Positions 19,289-27,937 of a stretch of DNA of 64,000 bases are shown here, one piece after another. Origin of the DNA: Microbispora oryzae (lineage in GTDB: Bacteria; Actinomycetota; Actinomycetes; Streptosporangiales; Streptosporangiaceae); NCBI RefSeq assembly GCF_017896165.1, contig NZ_JAFCNB010000017.1, positions 92,149-156,148 of the forward strand, given 5' to 3'. Numbering within the stretch: the first letter of the stretch is position 1; each line of letters begins with the position of its first letter. Below the pieces are notes generated by a model. The model had not been told where the DNA came from. It searched no databases and saw nothing but the letters and a program-made list of their open reading frames with translations. Position numbers and translations under genes: made by a program.

Positions 19289-20647
19289 ATGATCCGGCCC
19301 CACGCGAAACCGACCATGACGCTCGCCGCGACCGCCCTTCTCGCGGGCGGCGCCCTGGCAGGCTGCTCCGGCGGCGACGACGCCGGCACCGACTACCCCG
19401 CCTGGCAGAACACGCGGGTCAACGCCGTCAGCCGGGCCACCGTCGGCGGCGGCGTCGCGGCGGCCACATCGATGAAGCCCGACGGCGCGCTGGAGACGGT
19501 CGCCCTCGACCTGGCCACCGGACGGACCCTGTGGTCCCACCCCGCCACCATGATCGGCCGGCTCCCCGGGATGGGCGTGCAGGCGCCCGCCACCGTGGAG
19601 ATCGGCGGGGGCCACGCGGTCGTGGTCGCGCTCGACCCCGCCTCCCGGCCCCGGGAGAAGGCCACGCTGGTCGCGCGGGACGCCCGCACCGGACGGCAGC
19701 TGTGGACCCGGCCGGTCCACTCGACCTTCGGGCCGCAGGGCTGCGGGCCCTACGTGTGCCTGTCGGAGAACACCGCCCTGGCGAGCGCCCGCATGGTCGT
19801 CCTCGACCCGCGCGACGGGCGCCAGCTGTGGCGCCTGCCCGGAATCTCCGAGGTCGAGTGGGCGGGCCCGGACAAGGTCGTCGTGCTGCGCCTCGCGTCC
19901 CACCCCGTGCTTGAGGCGTACGCGCTGAAGACCGGGAAGGTCTCCTGGCAGCTGCCGATCGAGCAGGCCCTCGGGGACGGCGTCGACCTGTCCGGCGGCT
20001 GGGCGTTCGGCGCCACCGAGGACAAGATCGTCGGGTACGTCGCCCCCTTCACCGATCCGCAGACCAAGCGGACTTCGACGTTCGGCCTGTTCTCCGCCCG
20101 CCTCTCCGACGGCGCGGTGGACTGGATGCGCCCGAACGTGGTCCGGGTCTACCCGAGCGGCAACCCCGCCTACGCCCCCGTCGTCCGGCCCGTCGACGAG
20201 CAGGGGCAGTACGGCGGCTTCGCCAGGCTCGACGCGGAGACCGGCCGGGTCCTCGGCCAGATCACCCCGACCCAGGTCCCGGGCACGGGCTGGTGGCTCG
20301 CGTTCCCGCCGTCCATGGACAAGCTGGGGTTCCTCAAACGCGACGCGCCCGGCTCGGTCTACGACCTCAGCACCGGCGAGCCGACCCCTCTCAAGGGCGC
20401 GAACGGCTGGTCGTTCTGCGTCACCGACCCCAAGCCGCTCTCCCTGCGGGACATGACCCCCGGCTTCTACTCCATCGCCGCGCTGTGCGAGTTCGACCTC
20501 GCCACGGGCAAGCGGATCACCTCCTCCTCCGCGCCGCCGTCGTGGTTCACCGGAAGCCAGGCGGGGTGGCGGCTGTGGCGTGACGAGAAGGGCGCCCTGC
20601 ACGCCGTCAAGGACGCCGCGGGCTCGACCCCCGGCATGTACGGCTGA
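19289..20647 (+). CDS. Beta-propeller (PQQ-like) lipoprotein
   Basis: A 452-residue predicted lipoprotein: the signal sequence ends in ALAGC, followed by SGGDD. The body contains repeated strand patterns with Leu-Asp-x-x-(T/D)-Gly-(R/K)-x-(L/V)-W, for example VALDLATGRTLW, ARDARTGRQLW, VLDPRDGRQLW and YALKTGKVSW, typical of an eight-bladed PQQ-type propeller without catalytic residues. Four cysteines in the second half may form disulfides. TAGGAG precedes ATG 19289. Such proteins usually act as binding scaffolds outside the membrane. It lies 47 bp after the SGNH hydrolase and may be co-transcribed. Confidence 0.85.
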   Translation: MIRPHAKPTMTLAATALLAGGALAGCSGGDDAGTDYPAWQNTRVNAVSRATVGGGVAAATSMKPDGALETVALDLATGRTLWSHPATMIGRLPGMGVQAPATVEIGGGHAVVVALDPASRPREKATLVARDARTGRQLWTRPVHSTFGPQGCGPYVCLSENTALASARMVVLDPRDGRQLWRLPGISEVEWAGPDKVVVLRLASHPVLEAYALKTGKVSWQLPIEQALGDGVDLSGGWAFGATEDKIVGYVAPFTDPQTKRTSTFGLFSARLSDGAVDWMRPNVVRVYPSGNPAYAPVVRPVDEQGQYGGFARLDAETGRVLGQITPTQVPGTGWWLAFPPSMDKLGFLKRDAPGSVYDLSTGEPTPLKGANGWSFCVTDPKPLSLRDMTPGFYSIAALCEFDLATGKRITSSSAPPSWFTGSQAGWRLWRDEKGALHAVKDAAGSTPGMYG

Positions 20648-20774
20648 GCGCTCCGGGAGAAAGTTCCATCCGGGCGGCCCCCGGGGGCCCGGTGAACGAC
20701 CTACTGAGGGGTAACCTCGCGGAAGGGCCGCCCGGACCCCGAGCGGGCGGCACGCGAGCAGGCAGGAGAGTCAC

Positions 20775-21995
20775 ATGCCCGAGGCAGTCATCGTGGCGAC
20801 CGCGCGATCCCCGATCGGCCGCGCCTTCAAGGGATCGCTGACGGACATCCGTCCCGACGACCTGACCGTCCAGATGATCGGGGCGGCGCTGGCGAAGGTG
20901 CCGGAGCTCGACCCGCACGACATCGACGACGTCATGCTCGGCTGCGGGCTACCCGGCGGCGAGCAGGGCTTCAACATGGCCCGTGTCGTCTCCGTGCTCC
21001 TCGGCCTCGACGACGTGCCGGGGACGACGGTGAACCGCTACTGCGCGTCCTCCCTGCAGACCACCCGCATGGCGTTCCATGCGATCAAGGCGGGCGAGGG
21101 CGACGTGTTCGTCTCGGCCGGGGTCGAGACCGTCTCCCGCTTCGTGAAGGGCAGCTCCGACTCGCTGCCCGACACCATGAACCCGCTCTTCCTGGACGCC
21201 AAGGGCCGTACGGACCGGGCGGCCGAGGGCGGCGGACCGGTGTGGCACGACCCCCGCGAGGACGGCGCGCTGCCCGACGTCTACATCGCGATGGGCCAGA
21301 CCGCGGAGAACGTGGCCGCGCTGCGCGGAGTCTCCCGGCGGGCGCAGGACGAGTTCGGCGTGCGGTCGCAGAACCTCGCGGAGAAGGCCGTCGCGAACGG
21401 CTTCTGGGAGAGCGACATCACGCCGGTGACGCTGCCCGACGGCCGGATCGTGCGCCGGGACGACGGCCCGCGGCCCGGCACGACCTATGAGGCGGTGGCC
21501 CAGCTCAAGCCGGCCTTCCGGCCCGACGGCACCGTCACGGCCGGCAACTGCTGCCCGTTGAACGACGGCGCCGCCGCGGTGGTCGTCATGAGCGACGTGA
21601 AGGCCGCCGAGCTGGGGATCACCCCGCTGGCCAGGATCGTCTCCACCGGCGTCACCGGCCTGTCCCCCGAGATCATGGGTCTCGGCCCCGTCGAGGCGTC
21701 CCGGCAGGCGCTGACCCGCGCGGGGATGGCCGTCGGCGACGTCGACCTGGTGGAGATCAACGAGGCGTTCGCGGCCCAGGTCATCCCGTCCTATCAGGAG
21801 CTCGGGATCGACCTCGACCGGCTCAACGTGAACGGCGGGGCGATCGCGCTGGGGCACCCCTTCGGCATGACCGGGGCCCGGATCACCTCCACCCTGATCA
21901 ACAGCCTCCGGTTCCACGACCGGACGATCGGGCTGGAGACCATGTGCGTGGGCGGAGGCCAGGGCATGGCTATGGTGCTGGAGCGGCTGTCCTGA
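20775..21995 (+). CDS. Acetyl-CoA C-acyltransferase (thiolase)
   Basis: A 406-residue thiolase that cleaves 3-ketoacyl-CoA or condenses acyl-CoAs. The nucleophilic cysteine is in VNRYCASSLQ, the His in GGAIALGHPFGMTGAR and the proton-transfer Cys in CVGGGQGMA; NEAFAAQ is also conserved. The length and the GGAIALGHP motif fit degradative or biosynthetic thiolases equally; no hydroxyacyl-CoA dehydrogenase partner is adjacent, so pathway is open. ATG 20775 follows CAGGAG. Confidence 0.95.
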   Translation: MPEAVIVATARSPIGRAFKGSLTDIRPDDLTVQMIGAALAKVPELDPHDIDDVMLGCGLPGGEQGFNMARVVSVLLGLDDVPGTTVNRYCASSLQTTRMAFHAIKAGEGDVFVSAGVETVSRFVKGSSDSLPDTMNPLFLDAKGRTDRAAEGGGPVWHDPREDGALPDVYIAMGQTAENVAALRGVSRRAQDEFGVRSQNLAEKAVANGFWESDITPVTLPDGRIVRRDDGPRPGTTYEAVAQLKPAFRPDGTVTAGNCCPLNDGAAAVVVMSDVKAAELGITPLARIVSTGVTGLSPEIMGLGPVEASRQALTRAGMAVGDVDLVEINEAFAAQVIPSYQELGIDLDRLNVNGGAIALGHPFGMTGARITSTLINSLRFHDRTIGLETMCVGGGQGMAMVLERLS

Positions 21996-22026
21996 CCTCC
22001 GCGACGAACCTCCGCGACGGGCGTCG

Positions 22027-22449
22027 TCAGCCCTTGAAGTCGGGACCCGCGCGGGTGGGCTCCACCCGGATGATCACTCGCTTGTCCCGGATCATGGCGG
22101 CCCGGTACTCGTCCCAGTCGGGGTGCTCGCCGTTGAGGTCACGGTAGTAGCGGACGAGGTGGTCCATGGCGTCCGGGAGCGAGACGACCTGCGCCCGGCC
22201 CTCGATCTGGGCCCAGGGCCCGACGAACGCGTCCGGGACGACGGTGAGGAACACCTGCGGATTCTTGTAGAGGTTCTTCGTCTTGATCGCCGTCTCCCGG
22301 CTGCTGATCACCAGGTAGCCCTCGGGGTCGACGCCGACGAAGACCGGGGACATCTGCAGGCGGCCGTCCTCGTGAAAGGTCGCCATGACGGCGTGGTGGT
22401 TGTGCCTGACGAACTCGCGTGCCTTGTCGAGATCCATAAGGTCCATCAT
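22027..22449 (-). CDS. PPOX class F420-dependent oxidoreductase
   Basis: A 140-residue split-barrel flavin/deazaflavin-binding protein. Recognisable segments are AVMATFHEDGRLQMSPVFV, YLVISSRETAIKTKNLY and VFLTVVPD, then IEGRAQVV, as in the F420-binding PPOX-fold enzymes of actinobacteria. It would act as a small dimeric reductase, substrate unknown. Three near ATG codons (22449, 22446, 22437) leave the exact start open. It is convergent with the thiolase gene. Confidence 0.88.
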   Translation of the reverse strand: MMDLMDLDKAREFVRHNHHAVMATFHEDGRLQMSPVFVGVDPEGYLVISSRETAIKTKNLYKNPQVFLTVVPDAFVGPWAQIEGRAQVVSLPDAMDHLVRYYRDLNGEHPDWDEYRAAMIRDKRVIIRVEPTRAGPDFKG

Positions 22450-22531
22450 GCCGACCGGCCGGCCCGCCGTATGACATGCCCCACGACCCGGCCGTACGAA
22501 CCCGGCCGTACGAACCCCGTTAACGACAAGG

Positions 22532-22559
22532 CGCCCGCACCGGGAAGGCGGTGCGGGCG
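22532..22559 (-). terminator. Hairpin terminator after DUF4287 gene
   Basis: A perfect 10-bp stem (CGCCCGCACC pairing with GGTGCGGGCG) with an 8-nt loop, 23 nt past the stop of the gene at 22583. There is no U-run, which is usual for high-GC actinomycete terminators. Confidence 0.7.
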
Positions 22560-22582
22560 ACCGGGTGCCGGGACGACCGGCT

Positions 22583-22801
22583 TCAGAAGCGGCGGCGCCG
22601 CTCGTGCTCGAGGACGATGGCGGCGGCGTAGCCGTGGCTCAGCCCGTGCTCTTCGGCGAGCCAGTGGGCCCGCTCTTCACATCGCAGGAACGACGGGCCG
22701 TTGTCGATGGCTTCGAACCACTCGGGGAGGTCACGCCCGGTTATGGACGGGACTCGGGCGATCAGCTTGGTCTGTGTCTCCGGTGAGTGGTTCAACGACA
22801 T
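22583..22801 (-). CDS. DUF4287-like small protein
   Basis: A 72-residue protein. The pattern TGRDLPEWF, a central basic/acidic helix, then HWLAEEHGLSHGYAAAIV resembles DUF4287, a small helical family of unknown function. ATG 22801 is preceded by GGAGGTG, which decides the start over an in-frame GTG four codons upstream. It has its own downstream hairpin terminator. Confidence 0.75.
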   Translation of the reverse strand: MSLNHSPETQTKLIARVPSITGRDLPEWFEAIDNGPSFLRCEERAHWLAEEHGLSHGYAAAIVLEHERRRRF

Positions 22802-22990
22802 GGGCACCTCCACGGAAAAGGCTGCTTTGTGTCACAGTGCATCACCCGCCGTCGCTTGACAACCCCCCATCGGACATCGATTTGTTACGGGATGTTGATC
22901 GAATGTTACGCCGCGCATGGCGATGTCCTGATATAGCACACGAAGGGCGCCCCTCCGAAGAGAGGCGCCCTGGCGAGAATCGGTCGTCCG

Positions 22991-23776
22991 CTAATCGTTG
23001 TTCGTGAAGTAGCTGATGAAGCGGAGGATCTCCAGGTAGAGCCAGACGAGGCTCAGCGTCAGGCCGAAGGCCATGAGCCACGAGTAGCGCTCGGGCACCC
23101 CGGCCCGCACGCTCTGGTCGATCTGGTCGAAGTCGAGGAGGAGGAAGAAGCAGCCGAGTAGGATCATCGCGACGCTGAAGATCCAGCCGATGGCGCTGTC
23201 GGTGCGCAGCCCGAGCCCGCCCGGCTCGAAGTAACCGGCGATCCAGTTGAGCAGCATCAGGCCGATCGCGCCGAAGGCGGCGGCCACCACGAACTTGGTG
23301 AACTTGGGCGTCGGCCGGAAGATCCTCAGGGCGTAGACGGCGAGGGTGCCGCCGAAGGCGACCATCGTCCCGACGACCGCCTGCAGGACGATCCCGTCGT
23401 ACGCGGTGTTCATCCCGTGGCTGAGCACGCCGATCGCGATGCCGTAACAGACCGAGTAGCCGAGGATGAGCGCCGGATTGGTGCTCTGCCGGAACGAGAC
23501 GATCAGTCCCAGGACCAGGCCCACGATCATGGCGGGGAAGGCCAGGCCCCAGCCGACGTCGAAGTACCACGACAGGGCCGCCGCCAGGAAGAGCGTGCCC
23601 AGGGTCATGGAACCGCGTACGACGACGTCGTCGATCGTCATCGCGCGTTCGGCGGGCGGGGCGTACGACGGGGCCGCGTACATGTCGTTCAACTGCCCGA
23701 CCGTCGGCGTCGGGCCGGACCACGACGACCGGCCGGCCGCCCCCCGACGGGCGAATATGGGGTTCCTGCTCTCCAC
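22991..23776 (-). CDS. Bax inhibitor-1 / YccA family membrane protein
   Basis: A 261-residue protein with seven hydrophobic segments after a short cytoplasmic N-terminus (MTIDDVVVRG). The C-terminal DFDQIDQSV and YLEILRFISYF regions match the actinobacterial Bax-inhibitor-1-like group, whose pore aspartates in the later helices are implicated in pH-sensitive calcium leak in bacterial homologues. I chose GTG 23776 because GGAGG lies 6-10 nt upstream; the frame is open for another 60 codons but these look non-coding. Confidence 0.88.
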   Translation of the reverse strand: MESRNPIFARRGAAGRSSWSGPTPTVGQLNDMYAAPSYAPPAERAMTIDDVVVRGSMTLGTLFLAAALSWYFDVGWGLAFPAMIVGLVLGLIVSFRQSTNPALILGYSVCYGIAIGVLSHGMNTAYDGIVLQAVVGTMVAFGGTLAVYALRIFRPTPKFTKFVVAAAFGAIGLMLLNWIAGYFEPGGLGLRTDSAIGWIFSVAMILLGCFFLLLDFDQIDQSVRAGVPERYSWLMAFGLTLSLVWLYLEILRFISYFTNND

Positions 23777-23976
23777 CGCTGCCTCCAGGACGCGACTTCT
23801 GCTCAGCCTTCCACGGCTTCCGTGCGGATGACAGCCGGAAGGGAAGACTCCCCCGCCCGGCTCCGACACTTCACCGACCCGCTCAACGACCGGACTTCGG
23901 GCTGAGTTCCCACCGGCCCCGCCGACGGTTCCGGCCATGTCCCCCACAATCCGGGACAAACTTGGATAGTTCCTTT

Positions 23977-23993
23977 ACTTGAGTCATTCAAGT
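23977..23993. promoter_or_regulatory. Palindrome upstream of the orphan histidine kinase
   Basis: ACTTGA and TCAAGT form a perfect inverted repeat with a 5-nt spacer 12 bp before the kinase start, in an AT-rich island of otherwise GC-rich DNA. It may overlap the promoter (TTGGAT at about 23962 is a possible -35). The binding factor is unknown. Confidence 0.4.
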
Positions 23994-24004
23994 CTGATGT
24001 TAGC

Positions 24005-25513
24005 GTGGGCTTCATGCGTAGAGGTGGAATCGGTGGACGGGAGCGGCACTCCCGCTTCTCGACCGCGGCGACCCCGGTGTCATATCCGGCGCCGTCGGTC
24101 CGCCTCGTGCCGCGGTCGATCCGAGGACGTCTCACGGCTCTGGTGACGGTGCTGGCCGTGACGCTCCTGATCCCGTCCGGGATCGTGGGAGCGCTGACGG
24201 CCCGCCAGGCCTTCGCCAACCCGATGTGGCAGGACGCCCGGCGGCAGGCCACGCTCACCGCCGAGTCCATCCGGGCGGGCCGGTTGATCGACCCCATCGT
24301 CCCCACCGTCGAGGGGGTCGACCTGGTCCAGGTCGTGGCGGCCGACCATCAGGTGCTCGCCGCCTCCTCCACCGTCGCGGGAAAGCCCGCGCTCAGCACC
24401 GAGCGGCCGTCCGGGTCGGAGCCGCTGCGGGACATCGAGACCTGCCCCAAGGCCCACACCGGGTGCCTGCGCCTGGCCGCGGTGCGAGTCACCCCCGCCC
24501 CGTCCTCCCCCGTTGTGTACGCCGGCGGCCCCGCGCCCGGCATCGCCTCGGTCGGAAAGTTCGACCTGCTCTTCACGGTGGAGGTCGCCATGCTGCTGCT
24601 CATGACCGCGTGGGGGACGTGGAAGGTCGCCGGTCGCACACTGCGTCCCGTCGAAGGCATCCGACGCGATCTCGCCTCTATCAACGTGCACGACCTGAGC
24701 ACGCGCGTGCCCGAACCGTCCGGAAACGACGAGGTCGCGAGGCTGGCCCGGACGGTGAACAGCACGCTCAGCCGCATCGAGGAGGCCAAGGAGGCCACCG
24801 AGCGCGCGCTCACGCAGCAGCGCCAGTTCGCCGCCGACGCCTCCCACGAGCTGCGCACGCCGCTCGCCGGGCTGCGGGCCCAGTTGGAGGAAGCCCAGAT
24901 GCACCCGGGCCAGACAGATCTGGGCGAACTGCTGGAGCGGGCCCTGGGCGACGTCGACCGGCTGGAGACGATCATCTCCGACCTGCTCCTGCTCGCCAGG
25001 GTGGGCGCCCGCGGCCGTGCGGAACACTGCCCGATCGACCTGTCCGAGCTGGTCTCGGACGAGGTGGGCCGCCGGGCCGACCGGATCCCGGTCCGGCTGT
25101 CCCTGGAGAGCGGCATCGTCGTCAGCGGGCTCGCCGCCCACCTCACCCGGCTGCTCACCAACCTTCTCGACAACGCCCAGCGGCACGCCCGCCACCAGGT
25201 GGCCGTCGCGATCCGCAGGGACGGCGCGGTCGCCGAGCTGTCGATCTGCGACGACGGGACCGGCGTGCCGCCGAGCCAGCGCGAGCGGATCTTCGAGCGG
25301 TTCACCCGGCTCGACAGCGCCCGCAGCCGCGACCAGGGCGGGAGCGGCCTGGGGCTGGCCATCGCCCGCGACATCGCCTCGGCCCACTGCGGCACCCTGG
25401 TGGCGGAAGAGTCGCCGTCCGGCGGGGCGCGCTTCGTGCTGCGTGTTCCGATCGTCGGCTGCGGCGAGGAGGACGCCGCGCCCGTCCGCAACCGGGCCCT
25501 CAGAGCCGTCTGA
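24005..25513 (+). CDS. HAMP-containing sensor histidine kinase (orphan)
   Basis: A 502-residue membrane kinase. Two membrane spans (about 41-62 and 187-207) flank an extracellular sensor of about 120 residues. HAMP follows (LRPVEGIRRDL), then the H box ASHELRTP (His281), N box NLLDNAQRHA, G1 DDGTGVP, F box RFTRLDSARS and G2 GGSGLGLAIA. No response regulator adjoins it, so its partner is elsewhere. GTG 24005 is used; ATG 24014 is an alternative. Its 3' end overlaps the convergent asparaginase-like gene by 14 bp. Confidence 0.9.
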   Translation: MGFMRRGGIGGRERHSRFSTAATPVSYPAPSVRLVPRSIRGRLTALVTVLAVTLLIPSGIVGALTARQAFANPMWQDARRQATLTAESIRAGRLIDPIVPTVEGVDLVQVVAADHQVLAASSTVAGKPALSTERPSGSEPLRDIETCPKAHTGCLRLAAVRVTPAPSSPVVYAGGPAPGIASVGKFDLLFTVEVAMLLLMTAWGTWKVAGRTLRPVEGIRRDLASINVHDLSTRVPEPSGNDEVARLARTVNSTLSRIEEAKEATERALTQQRQFAADASHELRTPLAGLRAQLEEAQMHPGQTDLGELLERALGDVDRLETIISDLLLLARVGARGRAEHCPIDLSELVSDEVGRRADRIPVRLSLESGIVVSGLAAHLTRLLTNLLDNAQRHARHQVAVAIRRDGAVAELSICDDGTGVPPSQRERIFERFTRLDSARSRDQGGSGLGLAIARDIASAHCGTLVAEESPSGGARFVLRVPIVGCGEEDAAPVRNRALRAV

Positions 25514-26585
25514 ACCAGTCGCGCACGGCCTCGATCCCGCCTCCGCCGAGGGCCACCATCAGGGCCACCCTCGCCTTCGCCGGAGCGATCCCGCGTGCTC
25601 CGACGGCGCCCACCTTGCCCGCCAGGCCGTACCCGTCGGGCAGGTCGTCCAGGGACGCGGAGCCCGTTCGGGACCGTGAGGCGACGACCACCGGCACACC
25701 CCATCCGACCAGTTCGTCGATCGTGCCGAGCAACTCAACCGGCACGTTGCCCAGGCCCGTCCCCTCAAGCACGACGCCACGCGCCCCCGCGTCGACGACG
25801 GCGCCGAGCAGCGAGGCGGGCATCTCGGGATAGGTCTTGATCAGTGCCACGTCGGCCTCGGGCTCGCCCAGCGCCTCGGGCGGCCGGGGCGGCGGCACGC
25901 CCAGCCGCTCGACCCGCCCCGCAACGACCCGGCCGAACAGCGGGTGGGGCGCGGAGGAGAAGGCCCCCCGCACCGCGTGGGCGTCGACCTCGGTGACCCA
26001 GCGCGCCGCGTGCAGCAGGCCGTCGAAGCAGGCCATCGCCCCCGCGCCCACGAGCGCCGGGTCGGCGGCCGCCGCGAGGGACGCGGCGAGGTTGCCGGGG
26101 CCGTCGCCGCCCGGCTCGTCGAGCGGACGCATGGCGCCGGTGAACACGATGCCGCCTCGGGCCGCGGCCGGTCCGGCGAGCAGGTCGGCCAGGAAGGCCG
26201 TCTCCTCCAGCGTGTCCGTGCCGTGCGTGACGACCACGCCGTCGAAGCCCTCCTCCAGGATCGCCGTACGGACCCGGCGCGCCAGGCCGAGCATGGTCGC
26301 CGGCGAGGTGTCCCAGCTCGGCTCCGCCCGGACGTCCACCGGCGTGACCCGCACGTCGGGGGGCAGGCCCGCGACCTCGCCGAGCAGTTCGCCCGCTGTG
26401 GCGAGCCCGGCGAAAGGCCCGGTGAACGGCCCGCTGGATGACCCCGTGGATGACCCCGTGGATGACCCCGTGGATGACCCTGTGACCGGCCTCTTGACCT
26501 GGCCTGTGGAGGGCCCGGTGCGGTCCCGCCGGCGGGAGTAGGCGATCACGTCGCCGGTGGCCAGCAGGAGGACCCGTCTGGTCAC
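25500..26585 (-). CDS. Asparaginase-like protein with altered active site
   Basis: A 361-residue member of the asparaginase/glutaminase family. Motif 2 (VVVTHGTDTLEETAF, with the Thr-Asp pair) and GAMRPLDEPGGDGPGNL are intact. Motif 1 reads LLATGDVIAY where active enzymes have TGGTIA, so the first nucleophilic Thr is Val13. The catalytic Lys of the DVTK-type segment is Glu in ARWVTEVDA. A linker near residues 35-50 is built from a 12-nt repeat (TGSS). The start GTG 26585 overlaps the stop of the upstream gene (GTGA), so translation is coupled. It is probably not a standard asparaginase. Confidence 0.8.
   Translation of the reverse strand: MTRRVLLLATGDVIAYSRRRDRTGPSTGQVKRPVTGSSTGSSTGSSTGSSSGPFTGPFAGLATAGELLGEVAGLPPDVRVTPVDVRAEPSWDTSPATMLGLARRVRTAILEEGFDGVVVTHGTDTLEETAFLADLLAGPAAARGGIVFTGAMRPLDEPGGDGPGNLAASLAAAADPALVGAGAMACFDGLLHAARWVTEVDAHAVRGAFSSAPHPLFGRVVAGRVERLGVPPPRPPEALGEPEADVALIKTYPEMPASLLGAVVDAGARGVVLEGTGLGNVPVELLGTIDELVGWGVPVVVASRSRTGSASLDDLPDGYGLAGKVGAVGARGIAPAKARVALMVALGGGGIEAVRDWFRRL
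26434..26481. repeat. 12-nt tandem repeat in asparaginase-like gene
   Basis: Four units of GTGGATGACCCC (first and last with one change each) encode consecutive TGSS repeats on the minus strand, inserted in the N-terminal region just after motif 1. Confidence 0.9.
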
Positions 26586-27346
26586 CGGCCGTCCTCGGGC
26601 GTGTCCGCCGCGTCGGCGATCCCCGCGTGGCGCTCCAGCCGTTCGAGGCGCTCCACCAGCGGGTGGAGCTCCCGGCGGACGGCAGCGGCCACCAACTGCG
26701 CGGGGTCCTGCGCCTGGGTCTGGCCCTGCGCCTTGAGGTGGACGTAGCCGGCGAGCGCCGACGCGACCGCCCTGCGGGTCAGCCGCGGCTCCGCGCCACG
26801 CGCGCGGAGCAGTTGCCCGGCCTTCCCGTCCGGCTCGGCGACCAGGCCGAGCAGCAGGTGCTCGCACCCGATGTAGTTGTGGCCGAACGCCTGGGCGTCG
26901 GTGACGGCCAGTTCGAGCGCGTTCGCCGCGGTCCCGTCGAACCGGATCGGCTCCTCGCCCCCGGAGGAGGTGGTGGGCGGGGGGCCGCCCAGATCTCGTT
27001 CCAGCTCGGCGGGTTCGATGTCGATGGCACGCAGGACGTGCAGCGCCAGGTTCTGGCCCTCGGCCAGGATCCCCGCGAGCAGGTGCTCGGTGCCCACGGC
27101 TCCGGCGCCCTCCGCCCGGGCGCGTTCGACGCCCAGGCGGAGGGCCTGCCGGGACCTGGGGGTGAAGTGGGCGAGCCGCCCGGACGACTCGTCGATGTCC
27201 ATACCCCTCACCACGGTTTCCCTGATCGCCGTCACCCGTCGCACGGCCTGCTCCAGGGCCCGCTGGCAGATCGCGGAGACCGGCAGTCCCGCGTCCTTCA
27301 CGGCCTCGGCCAGCTCGTCCGGCAGGTACACGTTGATTTTTGGCAT
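26582..27346 (-). CDS. RHH-like protein with Clp N-terminal repeats
   Basis: A 254-residue protein. Residues 1-40 (MPKINVYLPDELAEAVKDAG and following) match a ribbon-helix-helix DNA-binding element. Two Clp_N-type repeats follow: FTPRSRQALRLGVERA with VGTEHLLAGIL, and ALELAVTDAQAFGHNYIGCEHLLLGLV; the rest is a charged coiled coil. No ATPase domain is present. It is likely a regulator or adaptor rather than a chaperone. ATG 27346 is preceded by AAAGGGG. A palindrome in its promoter is a candidate autoregulatory site. Its stop overlaps the asparaginase-like start. Confidence 0.82.
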   Translation of the reverse strand: MPKINVYLPDELAEAVKDAGLPVSAICQRALEQAVRRVTAIRETVVRGMDIDESSGRLAHFTPRSRQALRLGVERARAEGAGAVGTEHLLAGILAEGQNLALHVLRAIDIEPAELERDLGGPPPTTSSGGEEPIRFDGTAANALELAVTDAQAFGHNYIGCEHLLLGLVAEPDGKAGQLLRARGAEPRLTRRAVASALAGYVHLKAQGQTQAQDPAQLVAAAVRRELHPLVERLERLERHAGIADAADTPEDGR

Positions 27347-27351
27347 GACCC

Positions 27352-27371
27352 CTTTATAACCCCTTAGGGGG
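27352..27371 (-). promoter_or_regulatory. Promoter with CCCC/GGGG palindrome before RHH/Clp-N gene
   Basis: On the minus strand the TATA-like hexamer TTATAA is preceded by a CCCC-TAA-GGGG palindrome (27360-27370). The ribosome site AAAGGGG repeats the same right half. The palindrome sits where a repressor would block the promoter; the RHH product itself is the first candidate. Confidence 0.4.
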
Positions 27372-27420
27372 TACATGTCGATGGGAGGACGTCGAGACGG
27401 CCTTCAGGAAGCTGGGCGCG

Positions 27421-27888
27421 TCACTCCACCGCACACTCCGTGACCGGGCCCGAGCCGCCCTCGGCCGCCACCGCGTGATGGCCGTCGCCGGCCCCGGACC
27501 CCAGGCCCTGGACCCGGACGTGCCCCTCGGCGTCGGAGGCCCGGCCGGGCCCGGATCCGTCCCGCGTGACGTGGCCGCTCGCGTCCGACGGGATCCCGAG
27601 TGCCTCGGCGTCCTTGCCGACGTAGACCTTGCCGTCCTTGCTCGCGACGATGTTCGCCTCGCCGGGCGGGACCGTCGCGACCAGCTTCCCGTTGTGGTAG
27701 ACCTTGCCGTCCTTCACCTGGATCCGGTCGGCGCCCGCGGCGCCGGGCGGCGGGCAGGACGTCGTGGCGTAGGGCTGCGTACGGTACGTCGGCCCCGGGT
27801 CCGTTCCGCTCGCCTGGGCGGCCGCCGCGACAGAACCCGCCAGCCCGAGGGCCAGGGCCCCCACGAGGATCAATCGGGAGCGCTTCAT
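27421..27888 (-). CDS. Small secreted protein of unknown function
   Basis: A 155-residue exported protein: a signal peptide (MKRSRLILVGALALGLAGSV, then AAAAQA) and a mature part rich in Gly, Asp and Ser with two cysteines. Central repeats VKDGKVYHNGKLV and ASKDGKVYVG suggest beta strands. No family is recognised. ATG 27888 has AAGGAG upstream and is preferred to the adjacent TTG. It is divergent from a response regulator gene, with direct repeats between them, so it is a likely target of that system. Confidence 0.75.
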   Translation of the reverse strand: MKRSRLILVGALALGLAGSVAAAAQASGTDPGPTYRTQPYATTSCPPPGAAGADRIQVKDGKVYHNGKLVATVPPGEANIVASKDGKVYVGKDAEALGIPSDASGHVTRDGSGPGRASDAEGHVRVQGLGSGAGDGHHAVAAEGGSGPVTECAVE

Positions 27889-27937
27889 CAATCTCTCCTT
27901 CTCGTTCGGTTTGCGCGCCCAGGCTGCCGGGACGTGC

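Noticed and set aside
26434..26481. The four-copy repeat considered as a CRISPR fragment.
   Set aside because: Units are directly adjacent, 12 nt long, with no spacers and inside a reading frame.
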